This document shows, one piece after another, positions 9,118-18,699 of a stretch of DNA of 64,000 nt. Numbering within the stretch: the first letter of the stretch is position 1; each line of letters starts with the position of its first letter. Source of the DNA: CAVSRC01 sp963798195 (GTDB lineage: Bacteria; Pseudomonadota; Alphaproteobacteria; Rhizobiales; Kaistiaceae); contig CAWCSF010000010.1 in the NCBI GenBank assembly GCA_963798195.1, positions 992,001 to 1,056,000 on the forward strand, in the 5' to 3' direction. A program made the translations under genes and the position numbers. A model generated the notes under the pieces. It ran no database searches and had not been told where the DNA came from. It was given only the letters and a program-made list of their open reading frames with translations.

Positions 9118-9220
9118 GAGGGATCTCCGGACGGAATGAGTCGTTGGCCGAAGCCTAGCAGTATCACCGGGCGGAGGCCCGTGCAGGGCAGCGACGCCGA
9201 ACGCCGGGCCGCGAACCCAT

Positions 9221-9272
9221 GCCTGTATGAGAAAGTCGCATAAGATATATTATGGAATATTTTGATACAGGC
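9221..9272. promoter_or_regulatory. AT-rich 52-bp nested palindrome upstream of mazG
   Basis: Perfect outer arms GCCTGTAT/ATACAGGC (9221-9228 and 9265-9272) and inner arms CATAA/TTATG (9239-9243 and 9250-9254) share one centre of symmetry; 19 of 26 paired positions match. The middle is strongly AT-rich inside a GC-rich genome. It lies between the mazG start and the stop of the upstream gene at 9293. It could be an operator for mazG, a transcript hairpin after the tatD operon, or a recombination scar; the sequence does not decide. Confidence 0.5.
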
Positions 9273-9292
9273 CAGGGAGGCGATCAGCAGCC

Positions 9293-10105
9293 TCAATCCA
9301 GCGGCAGTTCCAGCACCATGCCGTCATAGGCCGGCTCGATGCCGTCCTTGAGCTCGCCCTTGAGCGTCGCGTAGTCGAGGTCGATGTGCATGTGGGTCAG
9401 CACCGCGCGCTTCGGCTGGACGCGCGCGACCCACTGCACGGACTCGGCGACGCTGAAGTGGCTGGGGTGCGGCTGGTAGCGCAGCGCATCCAGGATCCAC
9501 ACGTCGAGGCCGTCCAGATACGGCATGGACTCCGCCGGCATGTCGCTGACGTCGCAGGAATACGCCAGCCCGCCGACGCGCAGGCCCAGCGTGTTGGTGT
9601 CGCCATGCACCTGGCGGAATGGCGTGATGGTCAGCGGCCCGCCGGCGCCATTGATCGTCACCGGCGTGCCGACGTCAACAAGCCGGTGCCGCAGGATCGG
9701 CGGATAGAAGCTGCCCGGCGGCGTCACGAAGCAATAGCCGAACCCGCCGTCGAGCCGCGCCCGCGTTTCGGCGTCGGCATAGACATCGAGCAGCTGCTTC
9801 GTGTTCAGCCAGAACGCGCGCAGATCGTCGATGCCGTGCAGATGGTCGGCGTGCGAATGCGTGTAGATGACGCCGTCGAGAAAGCCGACATTGGCCGCCA
9901 GCAGCTGTTCGCGCAGGTCCGGACCTGTGTCGACAAGAACGCGCGTCGGCGTCTCGCCACCGTCGAAGCGCTCCAGCAGCAGCGAACAGCGCGTCCGCCG
10001 GTTCCGCGGTTCGTTCGGGTCGCACGCGCCCCAGTCGTTGCCGATGCGCGGCACGCCCGGCGACGCCCCGCAGCCCAGGATCGTGGCGCGCAACCGGGCG
10101 CTCAA
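9293..10105 (-). CDS. MBL-fold metallo-hydrolase, PhnP/RNase Z-like (270 aa)
   Basis: Metallo-beta-lactamase fold hydrolase. The zinc motif is THSHADHLHGID (residues 82-93), preceded by VLVDTGPDLR and followed by further metal-ligand histidines, including LTHMHIDLDY near the C-terminus. The N-terminus (LGCGASPGVPRIGNDWGACD) is characteristic of the family found next to tatD in alphaproteobacteria, related to PhnP phosphodiesterases. The exact substrate is unknown. Its ATG overlaps the tatD stop by four bases, so the two are translated together. Confidence 0.88.
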   Translation of the reverse strand: MSARLRATILGCGASPGVPRIGNDWGACDPNEPRNRRTRCSLLLERFDGGETPTRVLVDTGPDLREQLLAANVGFLDGVIYTHSHADHLHGIDDLRAFWLNTKQLLDVYADAETRARLDGGFGYCFVTPPGSFYPPILRHRLVDVGTPVTINGAGGPLTITPFRQVHGDTNTLGLRVGGLAYSCDVSDMPAESMPYLDGLDVWILDALRYQPHPSHFSVAESVQWVARVQPKRAVLTHMHIDLDYATLKGELKDGIEPAYDGMVLELPLD

Positions 10106-10881
10106 ACCCTCGGCACCTTGTTGAAAAGTCGAAAGAAATTGTCGCTGGTCGCTGCCGCCAGCGCGTCGTAGCTAATGCCCTTAGCCTCGGCCAGAACCTT
10201 TGCCGTTTCAATGACATAGGATGGCTCATTCCGCTTTCCGCGATGCGGCGGCGGCGCAAGATATGGCGCGTCGGTCTCGACCAGCAGCCGGTCGAGCGGA
10301 ATGGCGGCGGCAATGGCCCGCAGATCCTCGGACCGTTTGAACGTCAGGATGCCGGAGAAGGAAACGGTGAGGCCGAGTTCGACGCCGGTCATGGCGAGGT
10401 CGCGTCCGGAGGAGAAGCAATGCAGGATGGCCGGGAAGGCCCCCTTCCCCATCTCTTCGCGCAGGATTTGCGCCACGTCCGCGTCGGCGTCGCGGGCGTG
10501 AATCACAAGCGGCAGTTGGGTTTTGCGCGCGGCGGCGATGTGGCGGAGGAAGCCCTCGCGCTGCGCCTCCACGGGCGAATTGTCGTAATGGTAGTCGAGG
10601 CCGGCCTCGCCGATGGCGACCACCGAAGGGTCTTCGGCAATGCGCGCGAGGTCGTCGGCGGTGATGTCCGGTTCCTCCGCCGCGTTGTGCGGGTGGGTGC
10701 CGATCGAGCAGTAGATGCGCTCATAGCGCTCGGTGATCGCTTTCAGCCCGGCGAACTTCGCTACCCGCGTCGAGATCGTCACCATCGTCCCGACGCCGGC
10801 CGCGCGTGCCCGCTCCACCACCGCATCCCGGTCGGCGTCGAAGTCGGGAAAATCGAGGTGGCAGTGGCTGTCGACGAGCAT
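10102..10881 (-). CDS. tatD: TatD-family metal-dependent deoxyribonuclease (259 aa)
   Basis: TIM-barrel metal-dependent hydrolase with 3'-5' exonuclease activity in characterised members. Metal ligands are visible in MLVDSHCHLDF (H6, H8), the GEAGLDYHYD glutamate region, PLVIHARDAD, ILHCFSSGR and VETDAPYLAPPPHRGKRNEP. Translation starts at the ATG at 10881; an open frame continues upstream but reads through the cation transporter in the wrong frame. It overlaps the following metallo-hydrolase gene by four bases. Confidence 0.95.
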   Translation of the reverse strand: MLVDSHCHLDFPDFDADRDAVVERARAAGVGTMVTISTRVAKFAGLKAITERYERIYCSIGTHPHNAAEEPDITADDLARIAEDPSVVAIGEAGLDYHYDNSPVEAQREGFLRHIAAARKTQLPLVIHARDADADVAQILREEMGKGAFPAILHCFSSGRDLAMTGVELGLTVSFSGILTFKRSEDLRAIAAAIPLDRLLVETDAPYLAPPPHRGKRNEPSYVIETAKVLAEAKGISYDALAAATSDNFFRLFNKVPRV

Positions 10882-10888
10882 GCGGCGG

Positions 10889-11835
10889 TCAATGATTGTG
10901 AACGTGGTCGTGCGCCGCATGGTGGTCGTGCGCCGTAACCACATCGACTTTGCCGTCGGCGCATTCCGTCGCGCTCGATCTCGACGGTGGCATGAGTGAC
11001 GCCGAAGCGCGCCTTCAGGCGCGTCTTGATGGCGACCACGGTGCCGTCGATGTCCGCCGTCTCGCAGATGCGGGCATGGAGCGTCACCATCGGCCGCTCC
11101 TGGGTGATCGACCAGGCATGGACGTGGTGGATGTCCTCCACGTCGGGGACGTTCTTCTGGAGGTCGGTCTCGATCTCGCTGGTCGAGAGATTGCTGGGCG
11201 CGCCTTCGAGCAGGATGTGGGCGGAGTCGCGCACCACATGCCATGCGCTTCTCAGGATGATGACGGCGACCAGCACCGAGATCAGCGGGTCGGCTGGCGT
11301 CCAGCCGGTGGCGAGGATCACCAGCGCCGCGGCGATGGCCCCGGCCGAGCCGAACAGGTCGCCCAGCACATGCACCATGGCGCCGCGGACGTTGAGGTTC
11401 TCGCGGTCGGCGCCGTGCAGCACGAAGAACATGCCGATGTTGACCAGCAGCCCCGCGATGGCCACCGCCAGCATCACGCCGCCAAGCACCGGCTCCGGCT
11501 CCGCGAGCCTTCGGATCGCCTCGACGATAATCACCCCGGCGATGGCGAACAGCGCGAGCCCGTTGCCGAAGGCGACCAGCACCTGCATGCGCTCGAAGCC
11601 GTAGGTGCGCTTCCGGTCGGCCGGCCAGTGGGAGAAGCGGAACGCCAGCCACGCGAGGAACAGGCCGACGAAGTCGGCCAGCATGTGGCCGGCGTCGGCG
11701 AGCAGCGCCAGCGAGCCGGCGATCAGGCCGCCGGCCGCCTCGACCACCATGAATGCGCCGGTGATGAGCGCCGCCCAGAACAGGCGGCGCTCGTTGTTCG
11801 CCGTGGTCGTGGCTGTGACCGTGGCTATGCGCCAT
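10889..11835 (-). CDS. Cation diffusion facilitator (zinc/cobalt efflux), two frameshifts
   Basis: CDF-family metal/proton antiporter of about 314 residues after removing one extra base near 11803 and one near 10973. The N-terminus is histidine-rich (MAHSHGHSHDH), followed by six membrane segments with HD-type zinc site sequences (ADAGHMLADF, HVLGDLFGSAG) and a cytoplasmic ferredoxin-like domain. The corrected C-terminus is also histidine-rich (AHDHHAAHDHVHNH). The stop lies 7 bp before the tatD start. The family suggests Zn2+, Co2+ or Cd2+ export; the substrate cannot be fixed from sequence. Confidence 0.85.
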
Positions 11836-11856
11836 TCGCTCCTGTCCCGGCCGCCG

Positions 11857-13419
11857 TCAGCCGGCCTTCTCGTCCTCGCCCTCAATGTAGCGCGGAAAGA
11901 CCGGTTCGGGAGGCGGCAACGTGACACCGGCCGTCAAGCCGCCCGGTTTTGCCCAGGGCGGCGAAGGTGCGTGCATCCGCCGGCACCGCCAGCAGGTCGA
12001 GCAGCTTGTTCGCGGCCGTTCGGCATGGCCGGCTGCGCCAGGATCGCCACCTGGCGGATGACCTCGGCGGTGACGTAGAGAACTGCCTCCATCCGCGTCG
12101 GGTCGGTCTTGCGCAGCGCCCACGGCGCGGCGGCCGCGAAATAGCGGTTGGCGTCGGCGACGACCGTCCACACCGCGTTCAGCGCCTGGTGGATCTGCTG
12201 CGTCTTCATCGCCGTCGCGGCAGAGCGCGAGCAGCGCGTCGGCCTGCGCAAGAATGGCATCATCCTCCGCCGTCAGCGCGATGGCCGATGGCAGGATGCC
12301 GCCGCAGTTCTTGGCGATCATCGCTGAGCGAGCGCTGGGCCAGGTTGCCGAGATCGTTGGCGAGGTCGGCGTTGATGCGATTGACGATCGCCTCGTGGCT
12401 GTAGTTGCCGTCCTGGCCGAAGGGCACCTCGCGCAGGAAGAAATAGCGCACCGGATCGCGGCCGTAGGCCGCGACGAGGTCGAACGGATCGACGACGTTG
12501 CCGACCGACTTCGACATCTTCTCCCCGCGGTTGAACAGGAAGCCGTGGGCGAAGACGCGCTTCGGCGGTTCGCGAGCCCGGCCGACCACAGGAACGCCGG
12601 CCAGTAGACCGCGTGGAAGCGCACGATGTCCTTGCCGATGACGTGCAGGTCGGCCGGCCAGTAGCGCCATAGCGGCGCTTCCTCGTCCGGGAAGCCGAGC
12701 GCCGGTGATGTAGTTGGTCAGCGCGTCGACCCAGACGTACATCACGTGCTTCTCGTCGCCGGGCACGCGGATGCCCCAGTCGAAGGTCGTGCGCGAGATC
12801 GACAGGTCCCTGAGCCCGCCCTTGACGAAGCTCACCACCTCGTTCCGCCGCTCGTCCGGCCCGATGAAGTCCGGGTGTGTCGGCGTAGTGCGTCGAGCAG
12901 GCGGTCCTGATAGGCGGAGAGGCGGAAGAAGTAGCTCTCCTCCTCCACCCATTCGACCGGCGTGCCCTGCGGGCCGATGCGCACGCCGTCCTTCACCTCG
13001 GTCTCGGATTCGGCGTAGTAGGCCTCGTCGCGCACCGAGTACCAGCCGGCGTAGGTGTCCTTGTAGATGTCGCCGGCCGCCTCCATGCGCCGCCAGATTT
13101 CCTCCGACGCGCGATGGTGGCGCGGCTCGGTGGTGCGGATGAAATCGTCGTTGGAGCAGCCGAGCGCTTCGACCATCTTCTTGAACAGCGCGCGTTGCGG
13201 TCGGCGAGCGCGCGCGGCTCCAGCCCTTCGCGCGCGGCCGTCTGCTTCATCTTGATGCCGTGCTCGTCGGTGCCGGTCAGGAAATAGACGTCGTAGCCGT
13301 CGAGCCGCTGGAACCGGGCGATCGCGTCCGTCGCCAGCGCCTCATAGGCGTGGCCGATATGGGGGGCGCCGTTCGGATAGGAGATCGCGGTGGTGATGTA
13401 GATATTTTGGCGGTTGCAT
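11857..13419 (-). CDS. metG: Methionyl-tRNA synthetase, about eight frameshifts
   Basis: Class I aminoacyl-tRNA synthetase charging initiator and elongator tRNA-Met. Read across frames it gives a normal product of about 520 residues. The HIGH motif is PHIGHAYEALATDAIARF near 13365, TGTDEHGIKMKQTAAREGL is the connective region, and the KMSKS loop lies near 12520 in FNRGEKMSKSVGNVVDP. The start (MQPPK, 13419) and the end (YIEGEDEKAG, 11857) are both clear. An essential single-copy gene with intact motifs in every fragment is unlikely to be a pseudogene; the breaks look like base-length errors. Confidence 0.88.
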
Positions 13420-13500
13420 CGCCGTCTCGCCTTGTTGGATGTCGCGCGTCAGAAAACAGGAATGCGAAGTCGGCCCGCGAACAGGCGGGCTGCGTCAGCG

Positions 13501-14595
13501 TCACATTCGGGTTGCGCGGGCGAGGGTCATCAGGATCGACAGGACGGTTCGCTTGCGGTCAAGGTTGTATTCGTCGGTGAGTTCCGACGAAGCGCGCAGG
13601 TTTTCCCATACCTCGGCCCACCTTTCAAGCGGCGCCGCCGCGGCCGCCGGGCTGAGTGGAATGCCGGTTTCCGGCTCGTTTTCGCCCCGCACCCGCCGGT
13701 TCAGCCAGGCGCTCGCCAGGTCGCGGAAGCCGTTCCAGCCATCGTCGTTGCCCCGCCCGGAGACGCTGTCGGCAAAGTCGTGCATGGCGGCGATGTCGAT
13801 ATCCGGAAGCCGCGCAAGCAGCTTGGCGAAGTCGCGATAGGCGTCGATCCCCCCGCCTTCGGTCAGCAGGATCGCCCGGCGCAGGCTGCCATCGGCCAGT
13901 CGCGCGGCGAGTTCGAGGTCCGGCGCGATCCGCCTCGGTGCCAGCGGCTTCGAGAGCGGCGACGATCGCCTCCGGCGACAGCGGCGCGAGATCCAGCCGC
14001 CGGCAGCGCGAGCGGATGGTCGGCGAGCGCCCTCCCCGGCGCATGGCTGACGATCGAGGAACAGCGACCGCGACGGCGGCTCCTCCAGAACCTTGAGCAG
14101 CGCATTGGCCGCGCTCGGGTTCATGTCGTCGGCCGGATCGACGATGGCGATGCGCCAGCCCGCCTCGCCGCCGGTGGTGCCGAAGAAGGAGACTGTCCGG
14201 CGGATCTCGTCCACCGTCAGCTCGCTCTTGTAGCGGTTGTTGCGGTCGTCATACGGCCGCTCGAGGACCAGCAGGTTGGGATGCGCCCGCGCCATCACCT
14301 TGCGGAACGCCGGATGGGTCTCCGGCACCGACAGGTCGGTCGCCGCCGCCACTTCCGGCGATGCCGGATCGGGATGCGCCAGCAGGAAGCGGGCGAAGCG
14401 ATAGGCGAGCGTCGCCTTGCCGATGCCCTTCGGTCCGCCGATCAGCCAGGCGTGGTGCATCCGCCCGCCGCGATAGGCGTCGAGCAGCGCGCGCTCGGCC
14501 GCCGGATCGCCGAACCACTCGGCGCGCTCCTCCGGCGCCGGCCAGCCCTCGACCGCGTCGTAGCGCAACACCTCCTGGATAGCGGCGGCCGGCAT
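13501..14595 (-). CDS. holB: DNA polymerase III delta-prime subunit, about three frameshifts
   Basis: Clamp-loader subunit, about 365 residues. The AAA+ Walker A is GGPKGIGKAT, and ANALLKVLEEPPS is the conserved delta-prime segment before the sensor region. Frame changes near 14058, 14040 and 13945 interrupt the sensor part, where the correct frame gives SRSLFLIVSH and RSRCRRLDLAPLS. The ATG at 14595 overlaps the tmk stop (TGATG), the usual tmk-holB arrangement, and metG follows 80 bp downstream. Confidence 0.88.
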   Translation of the reverse strand: MPAAAIQEVLRYDAVEGWPAPEERAEWFGDPAAERALLDAYRGGRMHHAWLIGGPKGIGKATLAYRFARFLLAHPDPASPEVAAATDLSVPETHPAFRKVMARAHPNLLVLERPYDDRNNRYKSELTVDEIRRTVSFFGTTGGEAGWRIAIVDPADDMNPSAANALLKVLEEPPSRSLFLDRQPCAGEGARRPSARAAGGWISRRCRRRRSSPLSKPLAPRRIAPDLELAARLADGSLRRAILLTEGGGIDAYRDFAKLLARLPDIDIAAMHDFADSVSGRGNDDGWNGFRDLASAWLNRRVRGENEPETGIPLSPAAAAAPLERWAEVWENLRASSELTDEYNLDRKRTVLSILMTLARATRM

Positions 14596-15251
14596 CAGGT
14601 CTGCCGCCGCGCCGCGGCGCCGTCCAACAGCCGTGCACTCGACCTCCTGCCAGATCGCCTCGGCGACCTCCGCTTCCGGCCGGCCGGCATCGATCACGAC
14701 GCAGCGCTCCGGCTCGCGCTCGGCGATGTCGAGAAACGCGTGGCGCCGTGCCTCATGCAGTTCGACGGTCGTCGCGCTCGAAACGGTCGGGTTCCTCACC
14801 GCGTTCGGCCATCCTTTCGGCGGCGCGCCAGAGCCCGACTTCGGCCGGCAGGTCGAGGATGAACGTCAGGTCCGGCTGCGTCCGCCCGACCGCCACCCGG
14901 TCGAGCGCCGTCCAGCAGCGCGGCGTCCGCATCGCGCCTGATAGACGCGCGTGGAATCGCTGAAGCGGTCGGAAAGCACCCACTTTCCCGCCGCCAGTGC
15001 CGGCCGGATGACCCGCTCGACGTGGTCGGCGCGCGCCGCCGCGAACAGCACCGCCTCGCCGTCGGTTCCGAGCTGCTTGGCCATGCCCGAAAGCAGCAGC
15101 TTTCGGATGGCTTCGGCAGTCGGCGTGCCGCCCGGCTCGCGGGTGAGATGACGGTGTTGCCGGCAGTCCGCAGCCGATCGGCGAGCAAGCGGATCTGCGT
15201 CGACTTGCCGGCCCCTTCCCCGCCCTCGAATGTGATGAACCTGCCGGCCAT
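14595..15251 (-). CDS. tmk: Thymidylate kinase, about four frameshifts
   Basis: dTMP to dTDP kinase of about 218 residues. The P-loop is FEGGEGAGKST (residues 7-17), TREPGGTPTAEAIRKLLLSG carries the DR/TREPG substrate motif in another frame, and SDRFSDSTRVYQ is the conserved catalytic segment. The corrected C-terminus ends EVEARLLDGAAARQT with a stop that overlaps the holB start. The upstream neighbour dacA ends 29 bp away, so dacA-tmk-holB-metG form a probable operon. Confidence 0.88.
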
Positions 15252-15280
15252 GCGCTCGTGATACAGGAGTGCCGCGCCGG

Positions 15281-16487
15281 CTACCACCAGCCGAGCAGCA
15301 GCTCCTTGATCGCATCCAGCGAACGCTGCGGCATGGTCCCGGTCTCGACATCGTCCTCGGCGTAGACCGGCGCTTCGCGGAGCACGTCGTCGTTGAGTGT
15401 GATCTTCACCGTGCCGACTTCCTGGCCGGCCTCGACCGGCGCCGGAATCGGGCCCGCGATAGATCACACGGCCCTTGATCAGGTCGCGCGAGCCACGCGG
15501 CAACAGAACGGTCAGGCCCTGCTTGTTGACCACGCCAACGCTCGATTGCGCGCCGCCGAAGACGGTAGCGTCGGCGATGACTTCACCTGGTCGGAAAAGT
15601 TCGACGCGCTCGAAGCCGCGCAGGCCCCAGTCCATCAGCTTGCGCGCTTCCTCGGCGCGCTCCTTTTCGCTGTCAGTGCCGTTGATCACCATGATCAGCC
15701 GCTGCCCGTCGCGCACCGCCGAGCCGACCAGCCCATAGCCCGACTCGTCGGTGAAGCCCGTCTTCATGCCGTCGGCGCCGATGTTCATCTCCAGCAGCGG
15801 ATTGCGATTGCGCTGGCGGATCTTGTTCCAGGTGAACTCGGTCTCGCTGTAGATCGAATAGAAGTCCGGGAAAGTCGTAGATGATGTGCTTGGCGAGCTT
15901 TGCCAGGTCGAGCGCGGTGACGTACTGGTCGGGGTCCGGCAGGCCCGTGGCGTTGACGAAATGCGAGTTCGTCAGGCCGAGCTTGCGCGCCTCCGCGTTC
16001 ATCAGGTCGGCGAAAGTCTGTTCGGTGCCGGCCATGCCTTCGGCGATGGTGATGCAGGCGTCGTTGCCGGACTGGACGATGACTGCCGCGCATGAGGTCC
16101 GAAATCTTGATGGTCGAGCCGAGCTTGGCGAACATCGTCGAGCCGCCGGAGTTGGCTCCGCCGTTGCGCCACGCGTTCTCGCGAGACCTGGAACTCGGTA
16201 TCGAGGCTCAGACGGCCGCTCTTGAGGGCCTCGAAGACCACGGCCATCGTCATCAGCTTGGCCATGCTCGCCGGCGGCATGCGCTCGTCCGCCGCCTTCT
16301 GGAACAGGATCGTCTCGGTGTCGGCGTCCATCAGCAGCGCGTGCTTGGCGCGTGTCTCGAAACGCTGGGCGTACGCCGGGGCGGTGGCGAAAAGCGTAAT
16401 ACACATAGCCGCGCAGCCAAGCCCGCGCACCAGCCGCAAAAGCCGTTGGATCGAGGGGCTTGCCAGCCCGGCGCGCGCTTCTCGCAT
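15281..16487 (-). CDS. dacA: D-alanyl-D-alanine carboxypeptidase, several frameshifts
   Basis: Periplasmic penicillin-binding protein 5/6-type DD-carboxypeptidase that trims the terminal D-Ala of peptidoglycan stem peptides. A signal peptide ends at about residue 40 (ATAPAYA). The active-site SxxK is SMAK (S74, K77), the SxN motif is QSGNDACIT, and the KTG motif is MKTGFTDESGYG. A C-terminal PBP5 domain follows, ending near 15281 in ELLLGWW. Frame changes occur near 16170, 16085, 15870 and 15455, but all three catalytic motifs are present. Confidence 0.9.
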
Positions 16488-16582
16488 GATCGCCGCTCCG
16501 CTGTCTCAACCCCCACCCGTCAATAGCAAGTCTCACCCGCGCAAATCAATCGCGCAGGCGGACAAGTGGCTGAATGGTGAGG

Positions 16583-17738
16583 CTAGTGTGACCGAACGAA
16601 CGCGCCGGGCAGGCCCATGGCTGCGGCCCGGTCGAGCACCTCGTCGGACGAAGTGTTTCCGGCAAGCGTGACAGTGACGATCTGCGCCGAGCGGCCACTG
16701 CTGTTGCCTGCCGCAATGGTGGTGCGTCCGAACCGGGCGAAGTCCGACGCGATCAGCTGTGCGCTCGCCGCATCGGCGAAAGCACCGATCTGAATGACCG
16801 TGGCCGTCCCGGCCGCCGGAAATCGCGCGCGCCTTACGCTGCGCAGCCTGGGTCAATTCGGTGGTCAGGTCGTGTGCGGCAAGATTGGTCGCCGCCTGCT
16901 GCGCCGCGTTCTTGCGAGGCGGCTCGGCGTAGGACTGCGACAGCCCGCTGCGCAGGATAAGCGCTCCAAGATTGTCCCCGGACGCTGTTGAGGCGTAGGC
17001 GGACACCGGTTGCGTCACGACGCCCGTTGGAGCCGCGCGTGGCGCTGCCATCGGCGCCGAAGCCACCTGGAAGGTGCCTTGCGGCCGCGGCTTGGCAGCG
17101 GAGGCGAACAGCGTGAACCCGCGGTTGGGCGGCGGCTGGATCTCCGGTCCGCGATACGACGCAACCAGCATGTTGCGATCGAGGCCGTCCATCCGCGCCG
17201 GGCCGACATAATCGACCTGGACTTTGGCCGTTCCGTTCTGGCGGAAGTCCAGCATGTCGGCGGCGGTGCGCGATACGTCGATCACCCGGTCACGGGCGAA
17301 GGGACCGCGGTCGTTGACCCGCACGATCACGGACCGACCGTTTTCGAGATTGGTGACGCGGGCGTAGCTCGGCAGCGGCATCGTGGGATGGGCTGCTGTC
17401 AGCGCATTGACGTCATAGACCTCGCCATTGGCGGTCTGCCGGCCGTGGAAGGCGGCGCCGTACCAGGAGGCCAGCCCCGTCGCGCTGTAACGCGGATTGT
17501 CGCGTGGAATGTAGGTCTTGCCGGCCACCTGATAGGGCTTGCCGACCATGCGGTATCCGCCGCCCTTCGGAACGGGACGGCGTGCATCGGCTACAACCTT
17601 GGGGCTCGCGGCGCCATATGTGGCAGGGCTGAAATACTCTTTCGAGGCGGTGTTGGTGCTGGGCGCATAGCCGCAGGACGCCAGCAGTCCGGCAGCGCCG
17701 ACGACCGCTACGGCCCGGAGGACGATACCCGCCCTCAC
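16583..17738 (-). CDS. rlpA: RlpA septal-ring lytic transglycosylase lipoprotein, one frameshift
   Basis: Outer-membrane lipoprotein that cleaves naked glycan strands at division sites in studied species. The lipobox LLASC places the lipidated cysteine at residue 22. The double-psi beta-barrel domain spans about 85-180 (ATGLASWYGAAFHGRQTANGE, then RVNDRGPFARDRVIDVS). After removing one extra base near 16815 the C-terminus becomes a SPOR domain (TATVIQIGAFADAASAQLI). About 384 residues. A CtrA-like box lies 138 bp upstream. It precedes dacA, another wall enzyme, on the same strand. Confidence 0.92.
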
Positions 17739-17875
17739 CGGCCCGCGCCCGCGTTGCGGCGCAACAAAACGGCCGTCGACACGACGGTTCCGCCTTTTAT
17801 CTGCTCGCCCGGGAGAATCACCCGCGCCCCTTTTCCCGCCTGTCCCCTGCCGCCCTCATGGAGCGGCACCAAGTC

Positions 17876-17890
17876 TTAACGAGTAGTTAA
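17876..17890. promoter_or_regulatory. Candidate CtrA-binding box upstream of rlpA
   Basis: The sequence TTAA-N7-TTAA (TTAACGAGTAGTTAA) matches the known core of the CtrA cell-cycle regulator site in alphaproteobacteria. It is the centre of a 7-bp perfect inverted repeat (TCTTAAC/GTTAAGA, 17874-17892) in the 290-bp region between rlpA and the tRNA-Ser gene. Binding is inferred from sequence only. Confidence 0.5.
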
Positions 17891-18028
17891 GATTTGGGCC
17901 CGTGTACCCTCCTAAATGAACAAATCCCGCCGCTTTTGGCAAGTGCCAAAGGTTCCTTTGCGTCCCGTTTTCCCGTGGACGCACTTCCCCTTGCGAGATC
18001 AGCATCTTATGAAGGCGCGTCACGACGC

Positions 18029-18118
18029 GGACGGGTGGCCGAGTGGTTGAAGGCACCGGTCTTGAAAACCGGCGTGCCCGCAAGGGTACCGTGGGTTCGA
18101 ATCCCACCCCGTCCGCCA
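18029..18118 (+). tRNA. tRNA-Ser (anticodon UGA)
   Basis: Complete 90-nt class II tRNA with CCA encoded. The acceptor stem GGACGGG pairs with CCCGTCC, followed by discriminator G and CCA. The anticodon loop CTTGAAA (18061-18067) carries TGA, reading UCA and related codons. A long variable arm (GTGCCCGCAAGGGTAC) and the T-arm GTGGGTTCGAATCCCAC are present. It is transcribed away from rlpA. Confidence 0.98.
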
Positions 18119-18360
18119 GCCGCTCAAACTGTCTCAAAAGATCGCTGTCTGCCGGCTAGATCTTGCTGCCACGGCACAGCCATCCCGCCCTCATTCGCCG
18201 CGCACCGCCGACGCTCCGTCCGCCCGAAATCCATTGGCCCGGAGCCCGGCGGAACCAGGAGCCCTTAACCACAGTCACGCGATCCATCTTGCGACGAACT
18301 CCAAACGGGAGAAGGAATTATCCCTTGTACCTGGGGCGGTTACAGGAGTTAGGAGCCGCG

Positions 18361-18660
18361 ATGACAGAAGAAGGCCTTGGCGCGGTTCGGCTGCGCTGGG
18401 AGCGGAGCTGGTCCAGGCGGCCCTCCGATTTCACGGGCTCACACGCCAGCACGACCGATAGGACCGCCCGCATCTACAAGGATGATCGCCAGAAAGGCCA
18501 ACGGGCCTGGCGGTGGGCGGTTCTGGACGAACACCACCACCTTGCAGAGGGTTACGCGCCGGATGCCGCCGCGGCAGCGCACGCAGCCGAGCAGGCGTTC
18601 TTCAACGTCGGCGCCTTGCACCCTGAGGATCAGCGGGTAACAAACGATATCGACGCCTAG
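18361..18660 (+). CDS. Small hypothetical protein (99 aa)
   Basis: Not recognised. The ATG at 18361 is preceded by a good ribosome-binding site (GGAGTTAGGAG). The protein is soluble, rich in charged and aromatic residues at the N-terminus, and has a helical A/E-rich C-terminal half (YAPDAAAAAHAAEQAFFNVG) after WRWAVLDEHHHLAEG. That layout recurs in small conserved alphaproteobacterial proteins without known function. The open frame extends further upstream to 18163, but that part lacks a ribosome-binding site. A strong dyad 40 bp after the stop may end its transcript. Confidence 0.6.
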   Translation: MTEEGLGAVRLRWERSWSRRPSDFTGSHASTTDRTARIYKDDRQKGQRAWRWAVLDEHHHLAEGYAPDAAAAAHAAEQAFFNVGALHPEDQRVTNDIDA

Positions 18661-18699
18661 TCGGTGTTTCGATGCTCACTTGCGCCCGCGCGGCCCTCT

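Noticed and set aside
8152..9243. 363-codon plus-strand open frame opposite mazG
   Set aside because: It begins in the insertion, runs through the repeat and the mazG complement, and has no domain.
11857..13419. metG as a pseudogene
   Set aside because: An essential enzyme with HIGH and KMSKS motifs intact and only base-length breaks is better explained by sequence error.
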